A stretch of DNA of 64,000 nt from Austropuccinia psidii (GCA_023105745.1 JALGQZ010000013.1:7800105-7864104); one strand, 5' to 3'. Positions 47,280 to 59,790 are shown, numbered from the stretch's first letter. The notes: generated from the letters alone by a model not told the origin. Numbers and translations: made by a program.

Positions 47280-47960
47280 CACAGATCAGAAACTTTTATT
47301 AACCTACTCTCAAAACAAGAAAAGACTATTTTAAAGAAAATTCAAAACACCTTTAACCTTTATAGCTTTGGAATTCCCAAGTCAAAGTGGATCCTAAGTG
47401 TGTAAGGTTTTTCTATAATTCTTGGGGTTGAAATTGGAGCTACTTTTGAGGTCTGTAGCTTCAAAAGCTACAAAGCCATCAAAATTTAAGGCTACAATCC
47501 CACACAAAGTGGTATTTTGGGATGCTATCACATACAATTATATTAAGAGGTGTCAAATCCATCAAAAGGCTTTTTATCTGTTGATTTCTCATAATTAACG
47601 CTATCAAATTTCACTCTGGATGGTATTGAGTTGTACTGTGGGAAATCCTGCCATACAAATGAATTATGAGGTGTCAAAACCATTGAATTTATGGGTTTAC
47701 ATTTTTTACTCATATATTGACTAATAAGAGTCTCCCAGGTGTACTTTTTACATAATTGTACATTTCCTTTCTTGTAGAACATCCCTAAATCTATGATTGA
47801 TGAAAATTCTCACCTTATGTGGGCCTAAAAGGTTTAGTAATGGTCTCAAAACCACATATGGGCATCAATCACCATGCAAAAAAGCTACCCCCACCTTCAG
47901 GGGTAGCAAATCCAACCTGCGTTTAACCTTAGTCTCAACCTTGGACTTAACCTTAAAATA
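47280..47960 (+). mobile_element. Probable 3' LTR of the second Ty3/gypsy element
   Basis: Matches 38150-39345 in ordered phrases (see that entry). The phrase GGGATGCTATCACATACAAT..AGGTGTCAAA near 47520 recurs near 47640 as GGGAAATCCTGCCATACAAA..GAGGTGTCAAA, so the LTR has internal tandem structure. It is shorter than the left copy and lacks the final CAGTCATAG..AGACTCAGCC part, so it is probably truncated. Confidence 0.5.
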
Positions 47961-50900
47961 ATTTTTCAGATACTTTTAGCCACATATTTGGTAATCTAGA
48001 ATTCTACTCAATGAAAATATAATATGAAAAATTCTGCATTATTTTCTCATCCATTTATAAAGAAAATTTTTGAATTAAAATTATTTATTAAAGGCCCAAA
48101 TACTTTTTTCATAAAAATATGTGAATAAATTTCAGATAAATTTTCTTTTCTTTTCTATTTAAAATAATTCATTCATTTCACATGCTCCCACCATTACAAA
48201 ACATTGATCTTTAAAATTTTGTTAAAGTCAAAGCTTCAATGTATGAAAAATAATGCATAAAAAAATTGAAATATTTCCACCTAGATAATTCATTATATCA
48301 TTTATTTCCATTGTATTATAAATGCTATATACCTCTTAAAATGTATATTACAACATTTAGAGATTGTTTTAATAGAAATATAAGTTATTTTTTCTTGATG
48401 ATTTTTATGCCATATTTTTGTGGAATAAATTATTTCCACAAGCTTTTCAGATTAATTTTAGGCTATGAACTTATGTAAATTAGGTTTAGTATTATTTTTT
48501 AGTTATTTGTACTCTTATCTTTATTATTGAAGATCTTCAGGTCAATTCTATTCTTAAAGATATGCAATTGTTTTCCCTTCAATAAAAAATGTTAATCAGA
48601 AAATTTCTTTCCCAACTAATATTTGTTCTTTTATGAGTTTTATCATCCTTGGAGTTTAGAAATCAGCTTAATTCTTTGTTGGATTGTTCTATTTTTCTTT
48701 AAAGCCCCATCATTATTGGCACTCAATACCTTTTTTCATACATTTTATATGTTTAAGTTTCAAAATAATACTAGTATTCAGAATTTAAAGCCTCAATTTC
48801 TGGTTCCATATAATTCTCCTTTATTCTCATGAATATATCCCCAAAAAATTTGATTTTTTCATTAGTCAAAATTGTGTCAATTTTAGAATTTTTTTTGAAA
48901 AAAACACAAATAATCATTAATTTTAATTTTTTTCAAAAGGAAAATTGACATTATTTTTCTTTAATGGTTTGAATTTCTTTCCCAAATTTCGAATTTTTGT
49001 ATAGTTTTTTGGTCTTCCTTGTACATTTTTGATCATTGGAATGAAGATAGGTTTTTGATTTTTTGCTAATTCCTTTTGCACTTTTTGAAATTTTTCTAGT
49101 TATTTAGTCATTTTTTGTAATTGTTTTTTCTTTTTCCAAGGTTTATTCAATTTTTTCTTTTTTTCATTTTTCTTCTTAATTTTTTTGCCTTGTTTTCTCA
49201 TCTCATTTTTTTTCTTGATTTTCAATTAATTCTTTGTTTTTGTTATTTTATTTCTTTTTTTGAAATATATATATACATTATTGTTTTTAATTTTAATTTT
49301 TAATTTTGGAGCTTTATATGGTCATTGGTTTGCAATAGCACTATTGAAAACAAATAAAAATATAAACCTTAAAATCAGGGTTTTACCATGATTTGGGGTG
49401 TTTGAACACCAGAAGGAAAAAAAGTGAAATCAAAAATTAAAAAAAAGAAAGTAATTTAAAAACAAATCCAAAAAATTTCAAAACAAAAATTTCAAAAAAT
49501 TAATGAATAAGAAAATCAAACAAAGGAAATAATATTTGAAAATAATAAAAAATACAAAAAAACCAAAAAACTTAAAGTAAAAAATAAAAAATACTGAAAG
49601 TTGAAAATGAAAAAAAGCAGTCAAAATGTAGAATTTGAAAAACTAAAAGCAAATAAAAAATAAATTCAAATCACAAAACAAAAAAAAAATAAAAAATCAA
49701 AATAAACCAGAAAAAAATTCAGAAAATAACAAAAGAACAAAATTAAAATTCAAAAATGTAATGAATTCAGTTACAAAAAAGATACAAATATTCACAAAAT
49801 CCACAAAAATTTTGAATATATTGGTTAAATATGGAAACTATATCACAAGAAATTAGATAAAGATAAAGGTAAAGAAAATCAGAACTTATATGAAATAATA
49901 TGAAATAACAGGAAATGATATTAAACAATATAAACAGAAGGATCAACTGGTCAAAAATAGTGTAGAAGTATAAGGAAGCATTTTTTCTTAAAAATTGGTA
50001 CATGTATCAAGAACCAAGAATCTTCAATGTGATAAATCCCTGTGGATAACAATATTTTGAAGTTGAAATTTTCTTTGAATTTTTTTTGTCATATCTTAAA
50101 ATGATTAAAGGACATTGAAGAAAATATAAAGGCCAAATAAATTAATCTCTTCACTATCATTAATAATCTGATACAGTATCTTTATGTTTAATTTTTCAGT
50201 CCATTTTATTTTTCAGTTATTTGAAACAATAACCACAGGAATAGTCTTAGCTTTTTCATAATTAAGGAATATTTAGGAGTAATAAATTTTTTAATGTTCC
50301 AATATCCGATTTTCTTCCCACTATGTTGAAACCTAGCCATTAAAAGTTGGTTTGAGAAAGGTTTGGGAAAATTTGGAATGAATATCTACATAAGCTTCAT
50401 CCAAAGCTTCAAAGGAAGCACAAGCTACCAGAAAACGGTCTTTATGACCCATTTTCTCATATGGTAACTTCTAGAGGAAGCCATATTTTCAAAAATGAAA
50501 AAAGCTTTAGATCACTTGGAACTGTATTTAAATTATCTGGAGGAGATTTAATAGTAAATTTCTATTTTTTTGAATCACGTTTTTGAATAGCATAGACTAA
50601 GTATCCTTCTCATTATAAGATATATGTCTCATATTACAAACTCTTGTGTAGGGTGTCTTTTACAGCAATATTAATTTTAGAACATTTGACAAAGACGCCA
50701 ATTCAAGGAGAATTTCCCTAATTTTTATGAAAAGCTGTGAGACTAAGCTGTATAATAATGATATTTCAATAATTGTTTTCACTGGGGTGAGGAAAAAAAG
50801 ATGGGCTTAACAGTTGAATGAAATTATGTTCATAATTCTTCCCATCAATAAAAAAAATGGCCATAAGTATTTGACAGAAGTTTTTTCATTCTTTTACCAT

Positions 50901-51599
50901 TTAGTGACATAAGGTTCAACATATAAAGCTACTTTCGAAACATAATTAGCCTTTTATCTTTATAAAAAGATTATCAAGTTTGATCAAATTGCATTAATTG
51001 GAAGGCCACATTTTGAGCTTTGAATAATCCATTTTTGGGAATATTGATAGCAATAATTTCTGTATTAATTATGAGAAGGACATTTCTTTTCAAAAGTCGT
51101 GAATCTTGCATAATTATGGGGGTGATTCACAATTTGGGAACAAATTCCAAATCACAACTGGCACCAATTTAAAATTTATAATTATGAGTAAATTTATATA
51201 TAAATTTATTTTTGCAATTCTTAATAAAACTCATAGCCTGAAGTAATATTCAAAAAAATCAACAAGATTAACCTAATTGGAAAGTTTTCATCCAATAACA
51301 TACCAAGAACATTGAGAATTCACATATTATCCCTTTTGAAGCCTACTTATTCTTTTAGAATGTATTGATATCAAGATTTTACTCTTGAGAAAATGATTTA
51401 TTTTTCAAAAGGAAAAAGAATAATATCATCAAATATTAAGCTTATGAAAAGCAATTTAAGGGTATTGATCATTACAAATATCTGGGAGGTGTAGTCTAAG
51501 CAGCATAATTTGTTAAAGCTTTCCAGTTCAAGACATATATATAATGTCAGAAATTTTAAAATTTGGGAGTTACATGAGCTTATTGAAAGATATCAGCTG
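47961..51599. other. AT-rich non-coding stretch
   Basis: T-rich on the plus strand to about 49330, then A-rich from about 49430 to 49760. No gene. Frames rich in Phe/Ile/Leu or Lys/Asn are composition artefacts. Confidence 0.5.
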
Positions 51600-53545
51600 T
51601 ACCATGATCTTTTTCATTATACAGATCAAAATATCTTCCCAGAAGGTTACTGAGAGCGATGTTCATCAATAACTCTTTCATTAATTCTTATTCATAAAAA
51701 AGGAAGCTTAAAATTATGTAAGCTGTGGATGTAAAAATTTGATTAAAAATCAAGTACTTTTCCTATCCTCAAAATTTGTATAAGGTAAAAATTAATTAAA
51801 GGTAGTAATTTTGAAGAGTTATTAAGAGAAATCATACCAAATTTATTTTTTTAACCTTTTCATTATAGAACAATAATACTATAAAGATTTAGTGTTTTAC
51901 CAACAATAAAAATTTATCCAAAAAATACTCTACAAGAGAGATTTATGGCTACCAAAAAGATTTCTTCAAGAGAAATTTCAATTTGAATTAATTGAGAAAA
52001 AATATGCACATAATTCATATGAGAGAAGAGTCTCTAAAAAGAATATTGAGGAGAAAAATTCCCAGAATTGACAAGAGTGAATTTGGAAACAAAGTGAAAA
52101 CGTTAATAGTGATGAAAGCTGCTTTAATTCCCTTTTGGGATGGTTCAAGGGTAAAAATAATTATAAGAGTTACAAAAAATTATTGTAATGATTTTTCCAC
52201 ATGACTAAAAGGTTTAAAATTATTTAAAAGAGGTGTTTGTAATATTTTATTGATTGTTTTAACAGTGATTCAAATAATTATAAAACAAAAAGATTCTAAC
52301 ATGAAGAGAAACATGGGCCAAAGAAGATGTTCTTTCATAGCCACCAATTTTATTACTAAAAAAGTAAAATTTCCTCTCATCAGTTGTGAGAAACACAATG
52401 ACAACATAAAATATAATTTTGGCAGCATTGAACCCAGGTTTAGACCAAAAAAGGGCTGGTTTTAGCCATTTTTGGCTCTTTCCAGCCATTTTACTCCCTT
52501 AAATCAGCCATTGCTATAGTAATACCTTGTTTCAAGCCTGAAGAATGCATTATAAAGTGTGTAAGAGGACTCAAAACCAGTTAAAGCCATTTTTACTAAG
52601 ATTCTTTTTAGCTTAAGGGTAGGTTTTCCCTCTTGGAAACAGTTAAAACTGCCTTGGTTGGTATCAAAACCTCATCATCAATTGAGTCACAGACCCTGTG
52701 ACTCAATTACAGGCCAAAATTGATGAAAAATTTCATGTATTTTAACATCTTGCTCCTGTAAACAAGGAGTTTGGGGGATTCTGGCACCCTTGAGGCCAAG
52801 ATTCCTTTCCCCTCAAAAAAATAATCTTTCCCATGTATTTTTGTTTAATTCCTCATCATGTATTATACTAGAAACTTTAAGTGTGTAATTCAATTCAAAA
52901 TTTGCAGTAAAAAACTTTAATTATTGATTCCACATATGTAAATCCAAGTTCACTTATTTAATACATGCACATATTTTGACATTTCAATTGCTAATAACTT
53001 CTAAACTACACACCACATGTCAATTTTAACACAAAAACTGATGTCTAACACCACATATGATTTAATTTAAATTTAAATTTGGAGGATCTTCAGATTTTCA
53101 TGCATAAAATACTAAAAACTTAATTTAAGCTTATTTAGAGTTGAGTTACAGAGTTTTCACTAATAGGTGACCTTACCTGAGATTGTATGAGGAATCCCAT
53201 GGTGAAATAATCTTCATAAATTTATTCATTGGAAACAAACTTATAATGATTTTTATCAAATTTTTTTCCAAACATATTTTAATTTTAATATTTTTGGTGA
53301 AAATTCATTTTGGCTTAACTTTTTCAAGTAAAAATGTATTTTCACAAGTTTAAATTTTAATGAAATTTTAATGTTAAGCTATAATTATGATTTTTTTTTG
53401 GTATTCAAGTTTTATATTTATAATTCAATTTTTTTTATATTTTAAAAATAAATTTAGTACTTTTAACTTTAACTTCATTGTATTATTTGTGGTCTTTTTG
53501 GGTATATAAAAATACCTCTAAGGCTCACAAATCAATTATGTTAGT
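51600..53545 (+). repeat. Long dispersed non-coding repeat, copy Y
   Basis: Direct copy of 40450-43045 with the same order of blocks and the same GTGGTCTTTTTGGGTATAT..TCTAAGGCTCACA ending at about 53490-53530. It contains a perfect 12-bp inverted repeat, ATTGAGTCACAG / CTGTGACTCAAT (52681-52692 and 52696-52707). In copy X the same site has several C-to-T and G-to-A type differences and no longer pairs fully. Confidence 0.65.
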
Positions 53546-55060
53546 CTCACACCAAAATGGTAGATTTTTGTTTGAATATAATAAACAAGCTCTTCATCTA
53601 GTGCTGAAGTGCTATCATATTAATTTAATTCATATAATAGCAAATTTAGTTTTCAGAAATTGTTAGTTTTTTGTTTGAAGGTTCATACTAATATCCATAT
53701 ACATGTGCATACATTTTTCAAAAGAGATACTTTAGCTTACAAGAAATTCTACATATATTGAAAATGATAATGATCCATCATAAAATATCATCATGGTCAT
53801 TAAACCATATTTATTACAAAAATTGAAATATAAATTCAGTTGTGATATAAAATCCAAAGGAATTTTTCAAAGGAAAAAGTTTCTTTGAAAAAATAAATAT
53901 GAGAAAATTCAATATTTATATAATCAGAGTAAATTTTCATCAAAATAATTACTTCTCTAAATTCAGATTTATACCAATTCAAATTGATGAAAGTTTATTC
54001 ATATTTATTCCTTAGTTTTATCTATTGTGGAGATTAGTAAATAAGTTTGAAACAAATAATATTAATATTTATTAAAAGAAGTTCTCAACATAAGCTTAAC
54101 ATTTATTTTCAAAGTTGTTGGCTCAATGAAGGAGTGATAATGCATTCACCTGTTTCATGTTTGTAAAAATTATCATAAGCTTTCTTATTATTCTCTGTAG
54201 AATAAAAATATAGTTTCAACCTGAGCTAAAATTTATTTCCTCCAAAGAAGTAGGAAATAATAAGTGTTTTTTTAATTGATATCCTTTCTAAAAATCAAAT
54301 AAGGTTTCAGAATATCTTGTTATCAAGTAGTTTATTTTGTAACCTTTTGGTTTATTTCATGTGATGAAATACAGAAAGAGAATCTTCTTGAGCCATAGGA
54401 GGTCTCAAATTACTTCTACCATGGGAAAAAGGTGTGAGATTGAATAAATTTTGAATTTTCCAAAACAAGAATAATATTTCCTGTCCAGTTTCAAAGAAAA
54501 AAAATTAAATTCAGGGGAAGAAAGAGATAGAAAACTAAACTCAGTGAATTTTTTTAATATAATATTCTCAATAATTTTACAACACTATTTCCCAATTCTT
54601 AAAAGATTACATTATATAGCTTAATTTGGGTTCAATTTCTAGAAATGGAGATGAATTAAGCTCTTTTGTGACAAAGTGGTAATTAAACCTAAAAACCTTT
54701 TTGGTGGTTTTTTGGAAGAGAAATTGATTATAAGTAGTTATTCAAAAAAAAAATATTGATGTTGAAAACATTGCAATCTGATTAAAGGTTTATCAGAGAA
54801 AAAAATTAATGAAAGGCAGGATATGAGGAAAGAGGCTTTTTTAATTCTGAGAAATTTAAAAAGGAATAATTCTTGGCTAATGGATTAATCTTTATTTTAA
54901 AATAATTGGTTTTGGTTGCAAAGAGTTTGTGGAATGAAGGAGTATTCAGGAATTCCACAATTTAAACAACCAAATTGATTTTCTATGAAGTAATTCTGAA
55001 TCTTGAAAATTTGGCTTGGAAAATGGCCAAATAATAACATCAATTTCAAGCCCAGTATGA
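53546..55060. other. AT-rich non-coding stretch
   Basis: No gene or clear repeat structure recognised. Confidence 0.45.
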
Positions 55061-55064
55061 AGCA

Positions 55065-55520
55065 AGTTGGAAGCCTGGTTGGACCTGTGGGGGTAGCATT
55101 TTTTTTCATGGTAAACAAGGTGTTTTTGGTTGTGTTAAACCACAGACCAACCACCTAGGTAAAAGTTTCGACTCTATCAATCGTTTAAGAGGTTATCCAC
55201 CTCTTTCCACCCTGATTTGAGAGAAAAGGAAGGATCCCCCCTTCATCTTATCAGCTTTTCTTACATGGAAGTAACCCTTAGAGTATATAAGATATAGTTG
55301 TAAATTGAATTATTGTGAACCTTGTTTTAATAAATCAATTGATAATTATTGCAACCAGGGCTTCAAAAAGCTTCACAACCACTATTCTTCAATTTCAGAG
55401 CCCTTTATTTTTAGTATTACACTATCTCTATGTCAAAGTCTTAGTTGAAGCTTGAAATTACCATCTCACAGCTTCTACATAGACTCAACCTGACAAATAA
55501 CAATTAAATTGATGCCATAA
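55065..55520 (+). mobile_element. Gypsy LTR fragment or solo LTR
   Basis: 55375-55520 aligns with 39200-39390 (ACCACTAT.., AGAGCCCTT / AAAGCCCTT, GTCAAAGTCTTAGTTGAAGC / GTCGCAGTCATAGTTAAAGC, ATAGACTCAACCTG / ATAGACTCAGCCTG). A TATA-like GAGTATATAAGATA at about 55280 and AATAAA near 55330 fit U3 and R. No pol follows, so it is a fragment or solo LTR about 0.9 kb upstream of the IWS1 start codon. Confidence 0.5.
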
Positions 55521-56442
55521 GGATTTTTTGACTGGGTCGAATTTCATTAAGCCCAAAAAAATCAATCATTCTTGTCACCTAAAACATATTCTATTGACAC
55601 TTCCAATGTTTCCAAATGATTTTAGAAGCATCCCTCAACCAAAAATTTGAATAGCTATAAGAATGGGGTCTTATTGCACCATAACATAAATTTTAAATCT
55701 AAGAAATCTTGAAGTCTGAATAATAAAGAAACCAAAAAATGAAGTCATATTTGTAAATAATTGATGATAGTTTATTTAATTTAAGAGATTGTGAAGAGAT
55801 TTCCAAAAATGAGATAATTCTACCAATTTCAACCATTTCTGAAGGTCAAAGGGCATCACATAATTCTAAAAAGGAGGCAGACTTAGTAGATGACACCTTG
55901 ATTTTATATACTCAATTTATTAGAAATAGCAGACCCAATAAGAATTCAGATTATTTGTCAAAGGAATAATACCATCACTATTTACTCTTGTTTTATCTGC
56001 TATGGAGTCTTGTTGAAGCTTTCATTATCTCCTTTATTCTTGATTGCTATTACAGTCTCACCATGCTTTTGAAAGTTCTTTTTGATCTTGTACATGACCA
56101 TAGTCCATATTTTTGGTACCTTTCAAAGCCAATCTTGTTTTGAGAGGGTTACCGTTGCAAAATATTGCTTTTAAAAGTGTGGGTAGAGGCTTCTAGCTTG
56201 AAGTTAATAACCTGTTTAAACCCATGCAAAAACCTGTGCACCGTGATCCATGGGTTTAGACAGGCTCTTGCCGAATTTTGGACGACCGTGTCACTGCTGC
56301 AGACCAGGCCGTAAGCAAATTTCCTCGAGATCTTTTTCAATAGTGGCTTCCACGACCATTGCAAAAAGCAAATAAAATAAACGAGAATCCTTCAACATCA
56401 ACTGATAATCGCTTTTTTATTAGAGATACTCAGCGCAACACA
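55521..56442. other. Upstream region of IWS1
   Basis: No other gene supported. The last 350 bp are clearly less AT-rich than the surroundings, as expected for a host promoter and 5' leader. I see no strong TATA box. A 71-codon minus-strand frame at 56364-56149 has no recognisable motif. Confidence 0.45.
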
Positions 56443-57853
56443 ATGGATTCGAATCTGGAGCATCAGATTTTTGGCAAGTTCTATCTGGCTTCTCTTTCCT
56501 TGTTTAACTTGCAACTAATCTGGTAAATCTTGCAGGTGGTGGCGAGTCGGACTTATCAGACGCAGATCAAGGTAAAATCTATTCCTGGTTGGGTTTTATT
56601 TCTCAGACATTGAAAGGGATTTTGGTTTCTGAATGAAGAGGATGAAAGAAATCTACACAATCGAAAACAAGAAGTCCTTGCCCAGGATCCTGAAGTTCCA
56701 GCCTTGGCCGAAGCTGAACCGGTCCCGCTCGATCCCGAAGAACGTAGGTAGCTGGTGATAAAATCTTTCTGCTTTCCCTCATTGACCCACTTGAATTGGG
56801 TTCCAGAACGCAGACAAGAACTCTATGACCGGATCGACGAGGCGGCCGGAAAAAACAGGAAAGGCAGAAGATCTAGGCGAAAAGGAAATGATGAAGATTT
56901 AGAGTTAATGGCTGATGAAGAGGTTTCTCACCTCCGTACTCGCATGATCGCTGCTGTCAATTTGGACATTCAAGCAAATGAACAACGTCGGCCAGCTACC
57001 TCTAAATTGGTCCTGCTACCTCTTGTCACTTCGACTATGCAAAAGTATGCGGACCGTTGAATTTTAAACTGTTTATTTTATCAGAAACACTAATTTTTCT
57101 ATCGGTCACGTAGATCTCATCTCGAGACCGCTATACTGGATAATGGCGTTTTAGAAGCAGTGAAAAGGTGGTTAGAGCCTTTACCAGATCGATCCCTTCC
57201 GGCGCTGAACATCCAACGATCGCTTCTTCAATTGTTGAGCAAGGTTAGTTTCAGTCTTTCTGCAAAGCGGCTTGCTTCACGCGCTGAACCCCGGGAGATA
57301 AATTAGATGTCAATAGATACGCAGTCTTTAAAGGCGAGCCAATTAGGTAGGATTGTGCTCTTTTACACCAAATGTCCGCGCGTCGATCCATCCATCAAGC
57401 GACTAGCGGACAACTTAGTCAGTGCGTGATGTCCCCAGTGATGACTTTCTGTCTAGGAGTTTTATTGAATAATCATTTATATCCTCATTCTCAGGCACAT
57501 GGCTACGCCCCATCATTCGGCTTTCTGCCTCATATCGATCCCGAGCTCCTCTTCCAATAGCTCCTGTTAATAATAACTACAGCCAAGAGTTCCCACCCCG
57601 CCCCTCACAATCTGCCGATCCAGCTCGTGCCCAGTCGCAGGATACGAGGGGTTCTCAAAGAGCAAAGATTCCAGAGACCATTCATCAAGCATTTCAGTAT
57701 GCTCCTATGTCGCAACTTGATTCTAATGCTAATGACAGAAGCAGTACACAAAATTCGGTTTCAAAGAAAAACAGTCACAAAGCGACTGCTAAGAAAACTC
57801 GAGAATGGGCTAGGAAAGTGCAAGATGCTAAAAAAGGCCAGCGCATGGGTTAA
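56443..57853 (+). CDS. IWS1: Transcription elongation factor IWS1/SPN1 (seven exons)
   Basis: A nuclear factor that works with SPT6 at elongating RNA polymerase II. Proposed exons: 56443-56473, 56536-56571, 56639-56747, 56814-57044, 57114-57243, 57307-57421, 57495-57853. This gives 336 residues with phases that close and no internal stop. Exon 3-4 can also join 56743 to 56807, giving one more residue. An acidic N-terminus (GGGESDLSDADQ) precedes a basic segment. The TFIIS N-terminal-like domain follows at about residues 115-225, with SKLVLLPLVTSTMQK, ILDNGVLEAVKRWLEPLPD, LGRIVLFYTKCP and IKRLADNLVSTWLRPIIRLS. The C-terminal tail is basic. Intron 1 would use a GC donor (GCAAGT) and intron 2 an unusual AAG acceptor. 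Introns are 59-73 nt. Base composition is higher in G+C than all neighbours. The only gene here that looks intact and host-derived; exon 1 and the exon 2-4 joins are the least certain parts. Confidence 0.9.
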
Positions 57854-58774
57854 ACATCGATTTCTGTAACCATGAGCATGATAACTCTGCGGGCTATGTA
57901 TACAACATTAATTTTCAACTTTTAAACCACTCTAGCTGCTTTATTACATTTGTAACACAGGATTAAGTTTATTTTGTAAAAGATTGATAACCCAGTGGGC
58001 CCTTGCAAGTATTGTTCTTTGAAGTATACTTTTTTTACAGAAAACAGCCCGAAATAGGCGACAAAAACTGGAGGAAGCATTGGCGTGAACAAAGAAATCG
58101 CACGTGTCAATCATATGTCCCAATTGGCTTAGAGGATTCTTGTGTTTTTCTCTTAGTGGTCTAGTCTATGGAAAACTTAAAATTTTGACTCAGCTGGTTT
58201 TCTGCGACTGTACAGATCTCGCTTGATTTCGATTGAGAAAGGAGGTTTTTCTACTGTTGATTTCCTCCTAGAGTATTGTTTAATGATTCTTATTAAAATG
58301 TTTGGCTTAAAAACGTCAAGTTTGTCAATGAGCCCTTATTTAGCTTGGTGCTGTCAGGTACTCTCATCACCTTATCAGGCTCTGGCAAACAAACTGGGTT
58401 TGGTGCAAGTTCATTAATCCTGGCTGTATACTGGGACCTATCCCAGACCATGCTTCTTGAGAATTCTTGTTAAATGCAACCACAGTTTTGATGACAGCCT
58501 CCTTGAAAAAAGCTTGTGCCCTAAAACTGTTAAAAAACACTCACCCATGACAAAGGAATTAACCAGAGTACACCTTTATTTTCTCCCTGGACAGATAATT
58601 GAGTATACAAATATAGAATATCATATGGTTTTATATGGTTGTGATATTAGTTTTTACTTTTAGTTGGAGTTTTTTTCCTTATTGATTTAATCAAAGATAT
58701 TTTTTAAACCAGTGTAGTTATTATTGTTTTTATAGTGTTTTCTATATATTCTCATGGTATTGAAATGAAATATA
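57854..58774. other. 3' flank of IWS1 up to the transposon
   Basis: Holds the IWS1 3' untranslated region. A pyrimidine-rich run and ACAG at about 58027-58039 are followed by a short open stretch (KTARNRRQKLEEALA, then TGA). It could be a small terminal exon of an alternative transcript, but its frame does not join the annotated IWS1 end simply. Otherwise no gene. Confidence 0.4.
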
Positions 58775-59790
58775 CACCAGGGTGAATCTTGCGTCAATCA
58801 TTGGTGGTTGACTTCACGTCAAGCAGGATAAAAGTCAAGCTCACATTGAGCACACATCACACTCTGGTCTTACACCAAATGCTGTGACATCCACCAATAT
58901 TGGTTCCCCTGTGCCTTCAACTGAGATTCCTCACCACCGAAACCTCCCACAACCATCCAAAAGTTGGTAAAAATTACAAGACCCACCTGTTTCCACATGC
59001 ACACATCAAAGAGGTCCTTCAGCCAGTCTCAATGTAGAGAAGGGGTGTGTGACTTCCCAGGTCATCCATGAAAGGACTCCGCCTGAGCGGGTTTGACATT
59101 TTGTGGGTGACACTGGTAGAGCCCCCCGCGCAATACCACATGTGTGTGGGTGGGTGCTTGTGCAGTGGTGTGTGCATGTGTGGGTGTGGGTGCTTGTGCA
59201 GGTGCGGATGCACTTGCATGTGCATGTGTGGGTACATAAATGTGAGACATGCACATGTGTGGGGGACAATTTCTGAAACCTACCTGCACAAAGCACTCAT
59301 TAGGGCATGTGACCAGCTCCATGCAACTTACAAACATGCAATCTCCCAGGGACGCAATGTAATGCTGAGGCCCACTTGGATGATGGGCCTATATTCCCCT
59401 TCCAATGTGATGATGGTGCAGTTGTGTCATTTTAGATCCTGTGATATGTGAGTGTGTGGGTCATTTGATCATTGCAATTGGCTTATTCACACCATACCCA
59501 ATGGCAAAATAGTAATTTCTTTGTGGCCATGTGAAATAATGGGCTTTACTTATCACAATGGCATATTACTGTCACCAAATCTTGAGGAAGTCATTTCTCT
59601 AGAAGAATTGCTAATGAAGATGAGATAACTGTGTTATTGTATCACTATATTTTTGTCAAAAAGAATATACTAAATATCATGAAATAAGGGTTTACTCATT
59701 ACAAGCAGTCCACATGACATCACTATGTTGTCATACAATCCACAGTGACCTTCTATTTCTTCTTGAGATATAATAAAGTGTCTATCATCA
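58775..59790. repeat. Subterminal region of Tnp2 copy B with GT-rich short repeats
   Basis: At 59140-59260 GTGTGGGTGCTTGTGCAG and GTGCATGTGTGGGT-type words repeat several times. In copy A the complementary CA-rich words occupy the matching place, less regularly. Frames rich in His/Thr on the minus strand here are artefacts. The role as transposase binding sites is inferred from other CACTA elements. Confidence 0.5.

Noticed and set aside
56149..56364. 71-codon minus-strand frame upstream of IWS1
   Set aside because: No motif and no splice context; probably chance in a GC-richer promoter region.
59006..59337. His/Thr-rich minus-strand frames
   Set aside because: They are products of the GT-rich subterminal repeat of the transposon.
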